From the NCBI GenBank assembly GCA_963839925.1, contig CAWIWV010000002.1, positions 248,001-312,000 on the forward strand: 64,000 bases of DNA, given 5' to 3'. Shown piece by piece: positions 8,096 to 16,441 of this stretch. Each line of letters begins with the position of its first letter. Position 1 is the stretch's first letter. A model generated the notes under the pieces. That model did no database searches and was not told where the DNA came from. It was given only the letters and a program-made list of their open reading frames with translations. This stretch comes from Bog-756 sp963839925. Its GTDB lineage: Bacteria; Actinomycetota; Acidimicrobiia; Acidimicrobiales; RAAP-2. A program made the translations under genes and the position numbers.

Positions 8096-10267
8096 TCAGG
8101 TGGCGGACCAGGTCGAGGCAGTTCCGACGACCGGCTGATTCAACTGCAGGCTGGTGCCAGGGCCGAAACCCTTGGCATCCCCGTAGCTGAACACCTGGCC
8201 GTTGGCGGCGACCAGCCAGTAACCGCGCCCATCAGCGGTGGACGCAATCGCAACCATGGGCTGCGGCAGCTGCTTGCCGCCGGCTGAGCCATAGAACCCA
8301 GCGTCGCCATAGCTGAACACGCCACCGTCGGAAGCGACCAGCCAGTAGCCCTGGCCGTCTGGTGTTGACGCCATGCCGACGATGGGTTCGTAGAGCTGAA
8401 CGCTGCCGGCCGATCCATGGAACGCCGCGTCGCCATAGCTGAACACTCCACCGTCGGAAGCGACCAACCAGTAACCCTGTCCGTCAGGGCTGGGCGCCAT
8501 ACCGACAACCGGCTTGTTGAGCTGAATGGCCCCCGTCGAGCCGTAAAAGCCCGCGTCGCCATAGCTGAAGATCCCGCCGTCGGAGGCAACCAGCCAGTAG
8601 CCCTTGCCGTCAGGAGTGGACGCCATGCCCACAACCGGCTCGTTGAGCTGCATGGCACCAGTCGAGCCGTAAAACCCGGCGTCGCCGTAGCTGAAGATCC
8701 CGCCGTCGGAGGCGACCAACCAGTAACCCTGGCCGTCAGGCGTCGAGGCCATGCCGACAACCGGCTTGTTGAGATGCATACCCCCGGTCGATCCATGGAA
8801 TGCAGCGTCGCCGTAGCTGAACACTCCGCCGTCAGCGGCGACCAGCCAGTGACCTTGAATCGAGGTCAACGAGACCGGCGCCACCACCGCGTTCATCCCC
8901 TCGCGGAGGGAGGCCACGCTCGCGAGAACCGGAGAGGCCCGGTAGGAGAACAGTCCCGGGTAGGTGATCGTGATCTGAGGAGCGCCACTCGGGCTGAGTT
9001 CGCTCATGAAGTCGACTCCGCCCCATGAGATGACCCAGTTCCCGGTCGTCAGCTTCTGAGCACTCCCGCAACAGAAGGAATACGGCGCAGCGGGGTCGGT
9101 GACCTGTTCCACCTCGGTAGCGGTATTGGTGGTCGTATCGATATCGAAGCGAACCCCGCGCGGCATCCCGCCACCCTCAGTCGCGTCGTCGTACACACTC
9201 AGGGAACCGTCCGGAGCGATGCGAGCATCGTGCTGACCCGAGAAGAGCCGTGTGTAGGTGTTGCCAACAACGTTCAAGCTCTGCGGTGTCGCCGAACCAC
9301 CCAGCTTCCAGGTGATCGCTCCAGTCGCCATATCGATGCGGTACACCGCGTCGAGGTGCCGCGCACTGAAAATGACTCCACCATTGCCGTCGTATTCAAC
9401 GGAGTTCACATGGATGGCATCGGGAAACGTGTTGTGCCAGTTGACATTCGAGGTCGCGACATCGATGTGATCGGCGACGCTCCAGCTCCAGACGATGTGG
9501 TTCGCCGGTGTCACTTCGACGATGATGTCGTCGATGAGCGGGGCGTTCGACGGAAGACCCCATGATGTGAGATCAGTATCGTGGATGTCTCTGATGAAAC
9601 CGAGGTAGTTGCCGTTGGGAAGCAACTGCAGATCATGCGAGTCGAAAAAGACCGATCCCCCACCGACCGAACCGAGCGTCTTGCCGTCGAGACCCATGAA
9701 CTTGAACGAACCGTTGGTCTGGCTCGACGCAATCGTCGACGGATTCAAGAATTCTGAGTAGTCCGGCTGAGTGAGCCCCGGTGCCCCCACGTCGGAGTTC
9801 CACCAGACGGGCACGCCGTCGGTATCGAAGATCACCGCGTAGTTGGCGATGTTGAGCAGATAGCCGTTCGGTTGTTGGGGGTGGCCGGTCACTGAGGCCG
9901 TGTAGTCCGGGAAGTCCTTCGGAAGGCAACGGATGTAGTACGTCGTTCCCCCGTGGCTGATCTGGAGCTCCTGCCCCGCCACGAGATTCACCTTCACGCT
10001 CGCCGAGCCCGGGAACGTTGCCCCAGCAACAGCGGTGGGGCCGCCGCCGGTGATTGTGACCTGAGTCGTCGGCGAGCCGGTGCATCGGGTCGCGTAGTCG
10101 AGGATCTTCGGATTGAACGTCGGGTAGATCGCCGGACTCGTGCTGATCGAAAAGGGCGTGCCTGCGCCTGCCTTGTCGGACGACGTCAATGCCACCAGTC
10201 CGACCAACGTACTCGCCCCCACACAGAGCACTGCGACGAGCGTGATTAGTGACTTGATCTTCTTCAT
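8096..10267 (-). CDS. Secreted arylsulfotransferase-like protein with six C-terminal 42-aa repeats (copy A)
   Basis: 723-aa exported protein. Residues 1-36 are a Sec signal (KK, then LITLVAVLCVGASTLVGLVAL). The body, to about residue 465, is an arylsulfotransferase (ASST)-like propeller: FDSHDLQLLPNGNYLGF, VEVTPANHIVWSWSV, NSVEYDGNGGVIFSAR, TGAITWKLGG and GQHDARIAPDGSL. ASST enzymes move sulfate between phenols; here the activity is only inferred. The last 252 residues are six repeats of the GYWLVASDGG-FSYGDA-FYGS type. ATG 10267 follows AGGA by 6 nt. It is a tandem paralogue of 10672-12846. Confidence 0.85.
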   Translation of the reverse strand: MKKIKSLITLVAVLCVGASTLVGLVALTSSDKAGAGTPFSISTSPAIYPTFNPKILDYATRCTGSPTTQVTITGGGPTAVAGATFPGSASVKVNLVAGQELQISHGGTTYYIRCLPKDFPDYTASVTGHPQQPNGYLLNIANYAVIFDTDGVPVWWNSDVGAPGLTQPDYSEFLNPSTIASSQTNGSFKFMGLDGKTLGSVGGGSVFFDSHDLQLLPNGNYLGFIRDIHDTDLTSWGLPSNAPLIDDIIVEVTPANHIVWSWSVADHIDVATSNVNWHNTFPDAIHVNSVEYDGNGGVIFSARHLDAVYRIDMATGAITWKLGGSATPQSLNVVGNTYTRLFSGQHDARIAPDGSLSVYDDATEGGGMPRGVRFDIDTTTNTATEVEQVTDPAAPYSFCCGSAQKLTTGNWVISWGGVDFMSELSPSGAPQITITYPGLFSYRASPVLASVASLREGMNAVVAPVSLTSIQGHWLVAADGGVFSYGDAAFHGSTGGMHLNKPVVGMASTPDGQGYWLVASDGGIFSYGDAGFYGSTGAMQLNEPVVGMASTPDGKGYWLVASDGGIFSYGDAGFYGSTGAIQLNKPVVGMAPSPDGQGYWLVASDGGVFSYGDAAFHGSAGSVQLYEPIVGMASTPDGQGYWLVASDGGVFSYGDAGFYGSAGGKQLPQPMVAIASTADGRGYWLVAANGQVFSYGDAKGFGPGTSLQLNQPVVGTASTWSAT
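8099..8854 (-). repeat. Six tandem 126-bp repeats encoding 42-aa units (copy A)
   Basis: Each unit reads roughly GYWLVASDGG, then [IV]FSYGDA, FYGSTG, QLN-PVVGMASTPDG. Units 1-5 are well conserved and unit 6 is degenerate (GQVFSYGDAKGFGPG). Repeats of this type are abundant in Acidimicrobiia surface proteins and probably form a beta-propeller-like or solenoid domain. Confidence 0.9.
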
Positions 10268-10379
10268 CGGCCTTCCTCGCCTCGGCAAAGCGGCCTTCGT
10301 TTGGGCGCGCTCGTTGGGTCCATCCGCTCACAACGTTCTCGCGGCTAGCGACGTTACTCTGATCATTCGACTGTCTGCC

Positions 10380-10436
10380 TGTTGACGATCAATCGAAGTG
10401 AGCCGGGAATTGTCAGCTCCAACAGAAGCTGGCCAC
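10380..10436 (-). pseudogene. Relic of the methyltransferase 3' end
   Basis: Bases 10380-10403 are identical to 12985-13008 (24 consecutive bases), and similarity continues to about 10436 against 13041. This matches the C-terminal codons of the methyltransferase at 12968-13741. Only the tail of the gene is present. Confidence 0.8.
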
Positions 10437-10534
10437 AGGCGGTACCCATCTCCAACAGGCGCCCGACGTTCGGAGCTTCCACACGCTGTGCGGAGTCGTA
10501 GAGGACGTTGGGATTGGTGCTGTCGAGGAGGAAT
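10437..10534 (-). pseudogene. Relic of a phosphodiesterase gene (active-site segment)
   Basis: Closely similar to 17221-17318 inside the phosphodiesterase gene at 16442-17992. The minus strand still reads open: FLLDSTNPNVLYD, then APNV-RLLEMGTA, against FLLDGTNPNVLYD in the intact gene. Neither end of the gene is present. It may derive from that gene or from a lost paralogue. Confidence 0.8.
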
Positions 10535-10548
10535 GCGTTGCGTCCGCG

Positions 10549-10635
10549 ACCGCTGATTACGCGGCGATGTGGCTCCCGCGTCGATGCTGTTGCGACATCC
10601 TGCGCGAGTTGGGTGGCGGGGACATCGGACGGTAG
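10549..10635 (+). pseudogene. Internally deleted relic of the DinB-like gene
   Basis: The first half resembles 7230-7272 (AYEATWPRVDAVV codons). It then jumps directly to the 3' end matching 7390-7433 (DILREL...GR and the TAG stop), missing about 120 bp. The stop lies 37 bp before the copy B repeat protein, mirroring the DinB-to-repeat-protein order of copy A but without the secreted-protein gene. Confidence 0.8.
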
Positions 10636-10671
10636 GTACCCGGTCCGGTGTCCTTCCCGTGAGCCCGAGAG

Positions 10672-12846
10672 TCAGGTAATGGACCAGGTCGAGGCGGTTC
10701 CCACGACCGGCTGATTCAACTGCAAGTTGGTGCCCGGTCCGAAACCCTTGGCATCGCCGTAGCTGAACACCTCGCCATTTGCGGCGACCAGCCAGTAGCC
10801 ACGGCCGTCAGCTGTTGATGTAATCCCAACCATGGGTTTTGGCAGCTGCTTGCCACCGGCCGAGCCGAAGAAGGCCGCGTTGCCGTAGCTGAACACCCCA
10901 CCGTCCGAAGCGACCAACCAGTAACCCTGGCCGTCCGGTGTGGACGCCATGCCGACGATGGGTTCGTGGAGCTGGATGTTGCCAGCCGAGCCGTAAAACC
11001 CCGCGTCGCCATAGCTGAAGATCCCACCGTCGGAGGCGACCAACCAGTAGCCCTTGCCGTCAGGGGTGGACGCCATGCCGACCACCGGCTTGTTGAGCTG
11101 GATTGCACCGGTCGACCCGTAAAAACCCGCGTCGCCATAGCTGAAGATCCCGCCGTCGGAGGCGACCAACGAGTAGCCCTTGCCGTCAGGGGTGGACGCC
11201 ATGCCGACCACCGGCTCGTTGAGATGCATGCCGCCGGTTGATCCGTGGAACCCAGCGTCGCCGTAGCTGAACACTCCGCCATCAGAGGCGACCAACCAGT
11301 AGCCCTTGCCGTCGGGGGTGGACGCCATACCGACGATGGGCTCGTTGAGGTGCATTCCCCCGGTCGAACCGTAGAACGCTGCGTCGCCGTAACTGAATAC
11401 CCCGCCATCGGCGGCAACCAACCAGTTGTCTTGCATCACGGTCAACGCGACCGGCCGCACCGCCGCATCCATCCCCTCGCGAAGGGAGGCCACGCTTGCG
11501 GGAACCGGAGAGGCCCGGTACGAGTACTGCCCAGGAAAAGTGATCGTGAGTTGAGGAACGCCCGATGGGCTGACCTCGCTCATGAAGTCGATCCCTCCCC
11601 ATGAAATCACCCAATTCCCAGTCGCCAGCTTCTGAGCACTTCCACAGCAGAAGGAAAAGTTGGCGCTCGGGTCGGTCACTTGCTCCACCAGGGTGGCGGT
11701 CATGGCGGTGGTATCGAGGTCGAAGCGAACCGCCCTCGGTAGCCCACCTCCCAGAGTCGCGTCGTCGTACACCGTGAGCGAACCGTCCGGCGCGATCTTC
11801 GCATCGTGCTGGGCGGAGAAGACTTGAGAGTAGGTATTGCCAATGACCGTCAAGCTCTGAGGCGTCGCTGAACCACCCAACTTCCAGGTGATCGCTCCGG
11901 TTGCCATGTCGATGCGGTACACCGCGTCGAGGTTGCGAGCACTGAAGATGATTCCCCCATTTCCGTCGTATTCAACAGAGTTCATATGAATGAGGTCTGG
12001 ATACGTTGACCGCCAATTGACGTTCGCCGTTGCGACATCGATGTGGGCAGCGACGCTCCAGCTCCAGACGATCTGATTCGACGGGGTTACCTCGACGATG
12101 ACATCGTCGAGGATCGGCGAATTGGACGGAAGACCCCATGAGGAGAGATCGACATCACGATCCTGTGGCACGATGCCGAGATAGTTGCCGTTGGGAAGCA
12201 ACTGAAGATCGTGCGAGTCGAAGACGACCGATCCTCCACCGATCGAACCTGTCGTCCTGCCGTCGAGACCGACGAACTGGAACGAGCCGTTGGATTGGCT
12301 GTCTGCGATGGTTGAAGGGTTCAAGAACTCAGAAAAGTTCGGTTCATTGCCGGGCGGTGCCGAGACGCCAGAGTGCCACCACACCGGCACGCCGTCGGTG
12401 TCGAACACCACCGAGTATTCGTTGAGGTCCAAGAGATAGCCGTTCGGCTGTTGAGGTCTCCCGGTGACCGAGGCCGAGTACTCGGGGAAATCCCTCGGCA
12501 GGCACCGGACGTAGTACGTCGTTCTTCCGTGGGTGATCTGCAACTCCTGTCCCGACACCAAAGGCACTTTCAGGCTCACCGGACTCGGAAACGTTTCCCC
12601 AGCGACAGTGGTGGGGCCGCCCCCAGTGGTCGTGACCTGAGTCGTCGGCGAGGTGGTGCATCGGGTCACATAGTCGAGGATCGTCGGATTGAACGCCGGA
12701 TCCAGCCCGGGACTCGTGGTGATCGAAAAAGTGCCGCCTGCTGCGGCCGCCTGGTTGGAGGACGTCAACGCAAGCAGTCCGATCAAGGTGCTTGCCCCCA
12801 CGCAGAGCGCTGCAACGAGCGTGATTAGTGGCTTTGTTCTTCTCAT
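10672..12846 (-). CDS. Secreted arylsulfotransferase-like protein with six C-terminal 42-aa repeats (copy B)
   Basis: 724-aa paralogue of the protein at 8096-10267, collinear along its whole length: Sec signal (RRTKPLITLVAALCVGAST), ASST-like propeller (FDSHDLQLLPNGNYLGI, VEVTPSNQIVWSWSV, NSVEYDGNGGIIFSAR, AQHDAKIAPDGSL, CCGSAQKL) and six 42-residue repeats. ATG 12846 has AGGA upstream in the same context as copy A, and similarity extends into the upstream regions of both. Probably exported and surface-located; no substrate can be named. Confidence 0.85.
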   Translation of the reverse strand: MRRTKPLITLVAALCVGASTLIGLLALTSSNQAAAAGGTFSITTSPGLDPAFNPTILDYVTRCTTSPTTQVTTTGGGPTTVAGETFPSPVSLKVPLVSGQELQITHGRTTYYVRCLPRDFPEYSASVTGRPQQPNGYLLDLNEYSVVFDTDGVPVWWHSGVSAPPGNEPNFSEFLNPSTIADSQSNGSFQFVGLDGRTTGSIGGGSVVFDSHDLQLLPNGNYLGIVPQDRDVDLSSWGLPSNSPILDDVIVEVTPSNQIVWSWSVAAHIDVATANVNWRSTYPDLIHMNSVEYDGNGGIIFSARNLDAVYRIDMATGAITWKLGGSATPQSLTVIGNTYSQVFSAQHDAKIAPDGSLTVYDDATLGGGLPRAVRFDLDTTAMTATLVEQVTDPSANFSFCCGSAQKLATGNWVISWGGIDFMSEVSPSGVPQLTITFPGQYSYRASPVPASVASLREGMDAAVRPVALTVMQDNWLVAADGGVFSYGDAAFYGSTGGMHLNEPIVGMASTPDGKGYWLVASDGGVFSYGDAGFHGSTGGMHLNEPVVGMASTPDGKGYSLVASDGGIFSYGDAGFYGSTGAIQLNKPVVGMASTPDGKGYWLVASDGGIFSYGDAGFYGSAGNIQLHEPIVGMASTPDGQGYWLVASDGGVFSYGNAAFFGSAGGKQLPKPMVGITSTADGRGYWLVAANGEVFSYGDAKGFGPGTNLQLNQPVVGTASTWSIT
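10675..11430 (-). repeat. Six tandem 126-bp repeats encoding 42-aa units (copy B)
   Basis: Same unit as copy A. Unit 3 has GYSLVASDGG in place of GYWLVASDGG, and the last unit is degenerate as in copy A, so the six-repeat array predates the gene duplication. Confidence 0.9.
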
Positions 12847-12967
12847 CGGCCTTCCTGGGCTCGGCTAAGCGGCCGCATTTTGGGCGCGCTCCCTCAGTCC
12901 ATGTCTTCTACAACGTTCGCGCAGCTCCCAGCGTTTCGCTGATCTGACGATCGACTCCCCCGCCCGG

Positions 12968-13741
12968 TCATTCGGTTCTCGGCTTGTTGACGATCAATCG
13001 AAGTGAGCTGGGGAATGTCGGCTCCGACAAGAGGTGGCCATATCGGTTGTGCCATGAGCCATCGGCAAGGTCTGCTTCGAGCTGGGCAACGGCCCGGGCC
13101 TCGACGGTGTCGTTTACAAATCCCCAGGCGGACTGGCTTCGCCTGACGTCCACGTCGAGGAACCGTTCGGGGCGGGCATAGAAAGCCTCAGTGAACCCGT
13201 CGCTACAGTCGATCGGCACCTCCATCTCGACAATGGTCGTGACCCCGCCGAGCTGCTCGACGATCCATTCGAGGGGTTGATACCGCTGCCGCTCCGCCTG
13301 GATGAGCTCGGGGACATAGTCGGTCAGCCAGAACCGAGTCAGCGCTTCCCGATCGAATGTCAAGATCACGACCGGCCCGGTCGCAACTCGACGAAGCTCG
13401 CGCAGTCCTGCCACCGCGTCCGACCACTGATGGAGAGTCACCATCGCCATCGCCGCATCGAAGGCTCCGTCGTCGAAGGGAAGGGACTCGGCCGCGGCGT
13501 CGATGGCCGGCACCCGGTCGGATGGTCGTTGCGCGCGCATGCGAGCCGATGGCTCGATCGCCACGACGTAGCGGTCGGCCGGTTCGTAGGATCCCGCGCC
13601 CGCTCCGACATTGATCACTCGACGGGCGTCACCGAGTGCTTCGTGGACGAGGGTCTCGATGCGAGGATCGGTCTTGCGGTGCTCCGAGTACGAACCGCCG
13701 TCCTTCTCGTAGTCGAAATCTCCTGCGCTCGTCGCTCGCAT
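12968..13741 (-). CDS. Class I SAM-dependent methyltransferase (UbiE-like)
   Basis: 257-aa small-molecule methyltransferase of unknown substrate. Motif I is VINVGAGAGSY (about residues 42-52), the acidic loop is VVAIEPSARM, and motif II/III is AAAESLPFDDGAFDAAMA, typical of Methyltransf_11. The start ATG 13741 is 9 nt from a TACTGT box. It is divergent from padR (86 bp apart), so the PadR operators in the gap could also control it. The last codons are duplicated in the relic at 10380. Confidence 0.88.
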   Translation of the reverse strand: MRATSAGDFDYEKDGGSYSEHRKTDPRIETLVHEALGDARRVINVGAGAGSYEPADRYVVAIEPSARMRAQRPSDRVPAIDAAAESLPFDDGAFDAAMAMVTLHQWSDAVAGLRELRRVATGPVVILTFDREALTRFWLTDYVPELIQAERQRYQPLEWIVEQLGGVTTIVEMEVPIDCSDGFTEAFYARPERFLDVDVRRSQSAWGFVNDTVEARAVAQLEADLADGSWHNRYGHLLSEPTFPSSLRLIVNKPRTE

Positions 13742-13791
13742 CCGAGTCGCACAGTACTGCCCGTCGCCTCGACCTCATCCTGGTATACCGC

Positions 13792-13819
13792 TTGACAGTA
13801 TACCGTCATACGGTATAAA
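13792..13819 (+). promoter_or_regulatory. padR promoter, leaderless
   Basis: A perfect -35 TTGACA (13792-13797), 16-bp spacer and -10 TATAAA (13814-13819). Transcription is expected about 7 nt further, at the padR ATG (13828), so the mRNA should lack a leader. Confidence 0.75.
13799..13817. promoter_or_regulatory. Palindromic operator, probably for PadR
   Basis: TATACCGT-CAT-ACGGTATA is a perfect 8-bp inverted repeat lying between and over the -35 and -10 boxes. A second half-site-like GGTATACCG is at 13782-13790. PadR-family dimers bind such AT-rich palindromes and usually repress their own operon. Confidence 0.75.
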
Positions 13820-13827
13820 CCATTCCC

Positions 13828-14154
13828 ATGGCAGAGCAGCTCGCCGACCTGGGTCGCTACACAGGCCCTGCGACGCTGATTCTCTCGAGCCTCGCCGATG
13901 GAGCGAAGCACGGCTACGCACTCACCAAGGACATCGAGCAGTTCGCCGGCGTGCATCTCGCCCCGGGCACCCTCTACAGCGCCCTGTCCCGGCTGGTCGA
14001 TCGAGGACTCATCGAACCCGTCGCCTCCGACGACGAACGGCGGCGTCCCTATCGCATCACGGCCACCGGTTCGGAAGCGTTGCGCACCCAGCTGTCGGAA
14101 CAACGCCGTGTCTCGGAGATCGGCCTGCGTCGCCTCGGTGGAGCCGCGACATGA
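13828..14154 (+). CDS. PadR-family transcriptional regulator
   Basis: 108-aa winged-helix protein. The motif run LILSSLADGAKHGYALTKDI, then APGTLYSALSRLVDRGLIEP and RRPYRITATG is diagnostic of PadR, with a short C-terminal dimerisation helix. The start is fixed by the leaderless promoter. Its stop overlaps the next gene's start as ATGA, so regulator, membrane protein and esterase form one operon. Ligand unknown; autoregulation through the palindrome is inferred. Confidence 0.92.
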   Translation: MAEQLADLGRYTGPATLILSSLADGAKHGYALTKDIEQFAGVHLAPGTLYSALSRLVDRGLIEPVASDDERRRPYRITATGSEALRTQLSEQRRVSEIGLRRLGGAAT

Positions 14155-15176
14155 GCGACCGCGCGCGATCCCAGGCTGCCCACTTGGTTCGGCTCTACCC
14201 CGGTCGCTGGCGAGAGCAGTTTCCCGACTTCGAGGAGGTCCTCGCGGACGAGCTCGCCGAATGGCGCCGCGGGGTTCGTTGCAACGTCCTCACGGCCGCT
14301 TCGGTCGAATGGCTACGAGAGTTCGGCGTCATCCCGAAGACGTCGGCCGATCAAGTTCGTTCAGGCTTGGCGATGATCTACGCCGCCCTGATTCCCTTCG
14401 CCGCGTTGGCGATGGGGATGTGGTCGCAACTTCATGTGGGGCTCGACACCTCCAGGGCAACCGCTCCGCCCGAGTTGCGCGTCTCGGATGTGTTGCTCGC
14501 CATCGGAGCAGTGACGGTCGTCGTCGTGCTCCTCATCGGCACCCTGTCCGTGATGTTCGGCGTGTGGCGGAACCGCCGGGCCGTGGCGAACCCAGTCGGA
14601 CTTCGCGACCGGCTGCTGGTTCGTCCGGCCTTGGTTTTCCTCGGATCGATCGCGCTCTTGACCCTTGCCGGTTGGGGCGCCGAACGATCCGGCTGGTACT
14701 CCCCGGCCGCCGCCGCACTCCCTCATCGGGGAATCGGATCGTTCGCGACCCTGTGGATCCGCGGCATCGTCGCACCGGTCACGCCCGCCTGGGTGCACCC
14801 GACCGCATTCGCGCAGATGCCCTCAGGGGAACTGGCTGCAGTGCTGATCGGGCCGCTGGCAGCGGTCGCCGCGGCAAGTGCCCTGTTCTGCCTGCTCCTG
14901 CGACTTCCACCGCCCAAGCCCGGGAGGACGACCCTGCTCTTCGCCGCCGGAGCCGGAGCGATGATGTCGGTCTCGGTTGCCGCATGCGGACGCTGGCTGG
15001 TCGGGCACCCGGGCAGAGAGGGCGGGACGATCGCGGCCGCGCATGCCGATCAACTCGCCCCCGGCCACACCGGCTGGATGGTGGTGGCACTGCTCGCAGC
15101 TCTTGTCGTGGTTGCGATGGTCGGACTTCGCCGGGTTCTCGGAGGGGAAGACCCGCAGCTGTCCGGCACGACGTGA
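14151..15176 (+). CDS. Polytopic membrane protein co-transcribed with PadR
   Basis: 341-aa protein with a soluble N-terminal segment (about 1-75, containing AHLVRLYPGRWREQF) and about six hydrophobic helices. The N-terminal 'LYP..WR..F..E' pattern is typical of membrane proteins that accompany PadR regulators in actinobacteria. No transport or catalytic motif is visible. Starts are coupled at both ends: ATGA with padR and GTGA with the esterase. Confidence 0.8.
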   Translation: MSDRARSQAAHLVRLYPGRWREQFPDFEEVLADELAEWRRGVRCNVLTAASVEWLREFGVIPKTSADQVRSGLAMIYAALIPFAALAMGMWSQLHVGLDTSRATAPPELRVSDVLLAIGAVTVVVVLLIGTLSVMFGVWRNRRAVANPVGLRDRLLVRPALVFLGSIALLTLAGWGAERSGWYSPAAAALPHRGIGSFATLWIRGIVAPVTPAWVHPTAFAQMPSGELAAVLIGPLAAVAAASALFCLLLRLPPPKPGRTTLLFAAGAGAMMSVSVAACGRWLVGHPGREGGTIAAAHADQLAPGHTGWMVVALLAALVVVAMVGLRRVLGGEDPQLSGTT

Positions 15177-16102
15177 CCGAAGTCGACCGGCCGTGGACCC
15201 GCAGGCGGTTCCTCGCGACTACTGCAGTGGGAGCTGGCGTCGTGGTGGGTGGAGGGGCGATCGCATTCGAGCTGATCTCGCACGGAGTACTCCCGGGCAA
15301 GGTCGACCTCGACCGCCTCGAAGGTGACTGCTCGGTCGCGTCTGCGTTCGAGTTCTCCGATCTCGGTCCTGTGATGTCTGGGACCTTCTACTCGAAGCAC
15401 CGGCAACGGACCGTCGGCTACACCCTTGCGTTTCCCCCCGGACATGGGCCCGGCAGCGGTCTGCCACTGGTCGTGATGCTGCACGGATTCGGCGGAAACC
15501 ACACCGACGCGCTCGCAGGCATGTCCCCTCAACAGGCCGTGGCCCTCAAGGTCGGCGGCTCGCCGCTTCCTCCGATGGCGATGGTCACGGTCGACGGTGG
15601 CGGCGGGTACTGGAATCCTCATCCGGGCGACGATCCGATGCTGATGGTGATGGACGAGTTGATCCCGCGCTGTCAGGAGCAAGGAGCAGGGCGACCGCCC
15701 TACCCGATCGGCGCCATGGGCATCTCGATGGGCGGCTACGGCGCCTTGCTGCTCGGCGAGAAGTTCCCAGACACCTTCCGCTCGGTTGCCGCGATCAGCC
15801 CTGCTATCTGGACGAACTATCAAGAGGCACGCTCGGCGAACGCCGGTGCCTATGCGTCGGCATCAGATTTCGCCGCCTGCGACGTGGTCACCCACGCATC
15901 AGCGCTCGCCCACACTCCCGTGCGAGTGGCGTCAGGTGACGACGACCCGTTCCACCCTGGCGTCGAAGCGCTGGTCGCATCGCTCAGCAGCACGGCAGTC
16001 GTTGATATTTCGACCGGCTGCCACACCGATTCCTTCTTCGCCAGTCAGGAACCGCCCTCACTCGCGTTTTTGGGTCAACACCTCACCGCATCTGGCCTGT
16101 AG
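15173..16102 (+). CDS. Tat-exported esterase, alpha/beta-hydrolase (antigen 85/EsD-like)
   Basis: 309-aa exported hydrolase. The N-terminus WTRRRFLATTAVGAGVVVGG is a twin-arginine signal. The catalytic serine is in GISMGG, an oxyanion region is in VMLHGFGG, the acid is probably in SGDDDPFHP, and the His is in GCHTDSF near the C-terminus. This is the order seen in D-type putative esterases. GTG 15173 overlaps the preceding stop. Only 5 bp separate its stop from the convergent small gene at 16108. Substrate unknown. Confidence 0.88.
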   Translation: MTEVDRPWTRRRFLATTAVGAGVVVGGGAIAFELISHGVLPGKVDLDRLEGDCSVASAFEFSDLGPVMSGTFYSKHRQRTVGYTLAFPPGHGPGSGLPLVVMLHGFGGNHTDALAGMSPQQAVALKVGGSPLPPMAMVTVDGGGGYWNPHPGDDPMLMVMDELIPRCQEQGAGRPPYPIGAMGISMGGYGALLLGEKFPDTFRSVAAISPAIWTNYQEARSANAGAYASASDFAACDVVTHASALAHTPVRVASGDDDPFHPGVEALVASLSSTAVVDISTGCHTDSFFASQEPPSLAFLGQHLTASGL

Positions 16103-16107
16103 AGCGC

Positions 16108-16398
16108 TCAGCCGAGCTCGGAAAGACCCTTCCGCAGGTCTTCGGCGTTCATCACCGGAGCAAGGATCACTTCTGCATTGAGCTCCTGGAAGAAGGGCTC
16201 CGCGAATCCCGGGATCGAAGAGGAATCGGGCATGTCGAAGACGACGAACGCGGTTCGCCTCCCGTCGAAGGTCGTGAAGTAGGCCGCTTCCGGCGCCCAT
16301 CGTTCGACCATCTGCTGGATGGCCTTGGGCAGGCTGCCGCTCTTGATCCCGGCGTTGCCGGACTCGACAGGAATCGAAATACGCGCCATGGTTCGCAT
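16108..16398 (-). CDS. Conserved small protein, ferredoxin-like/Dabb-type fold likely
   Basis: 96-aa soluble protein. It contains ISIPVESGNAGIKSGSLPK, then PEAAYFTTFDGRRTAFVVFD and IPGFAEPFFQELNAEV, and resembles a conserved actinobacterial family of stress- or metabolite-binding single-domain proteins that lacks an assigned function. ATG 16398 is chosen from three close ATGs because AGAGGAG lies 9 nt upstream. Function not recognised. Confidence 0.65.
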   Translation of the reverse strand: MRTMARISIPVESGNAGIKSGSLPKAIQQMVERWAPEAAYFTTFDGRRTAFVVFDMPDSSSIPGFAEPFFQELNAEVILAPVMNAEDLRKGLSELG

Positions 16399-16441
16399 CG
16401 GGGACATCTCCTCTGCTCGGGTGGCCAAGAGGCTAGCGGGA

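Noticed and set aside
10268..10671. Insertion-sequence remnant in the gap between the repeat proteins
   Set aside because: No inverted termini or transposase codons are visible; the sequence is explained by relics of three local genes.
8099..11430. CRISPR or satellite array from the regular 126-bp repeats
   Set aside because: The repeats are in-frame protein-coding units without spacers.
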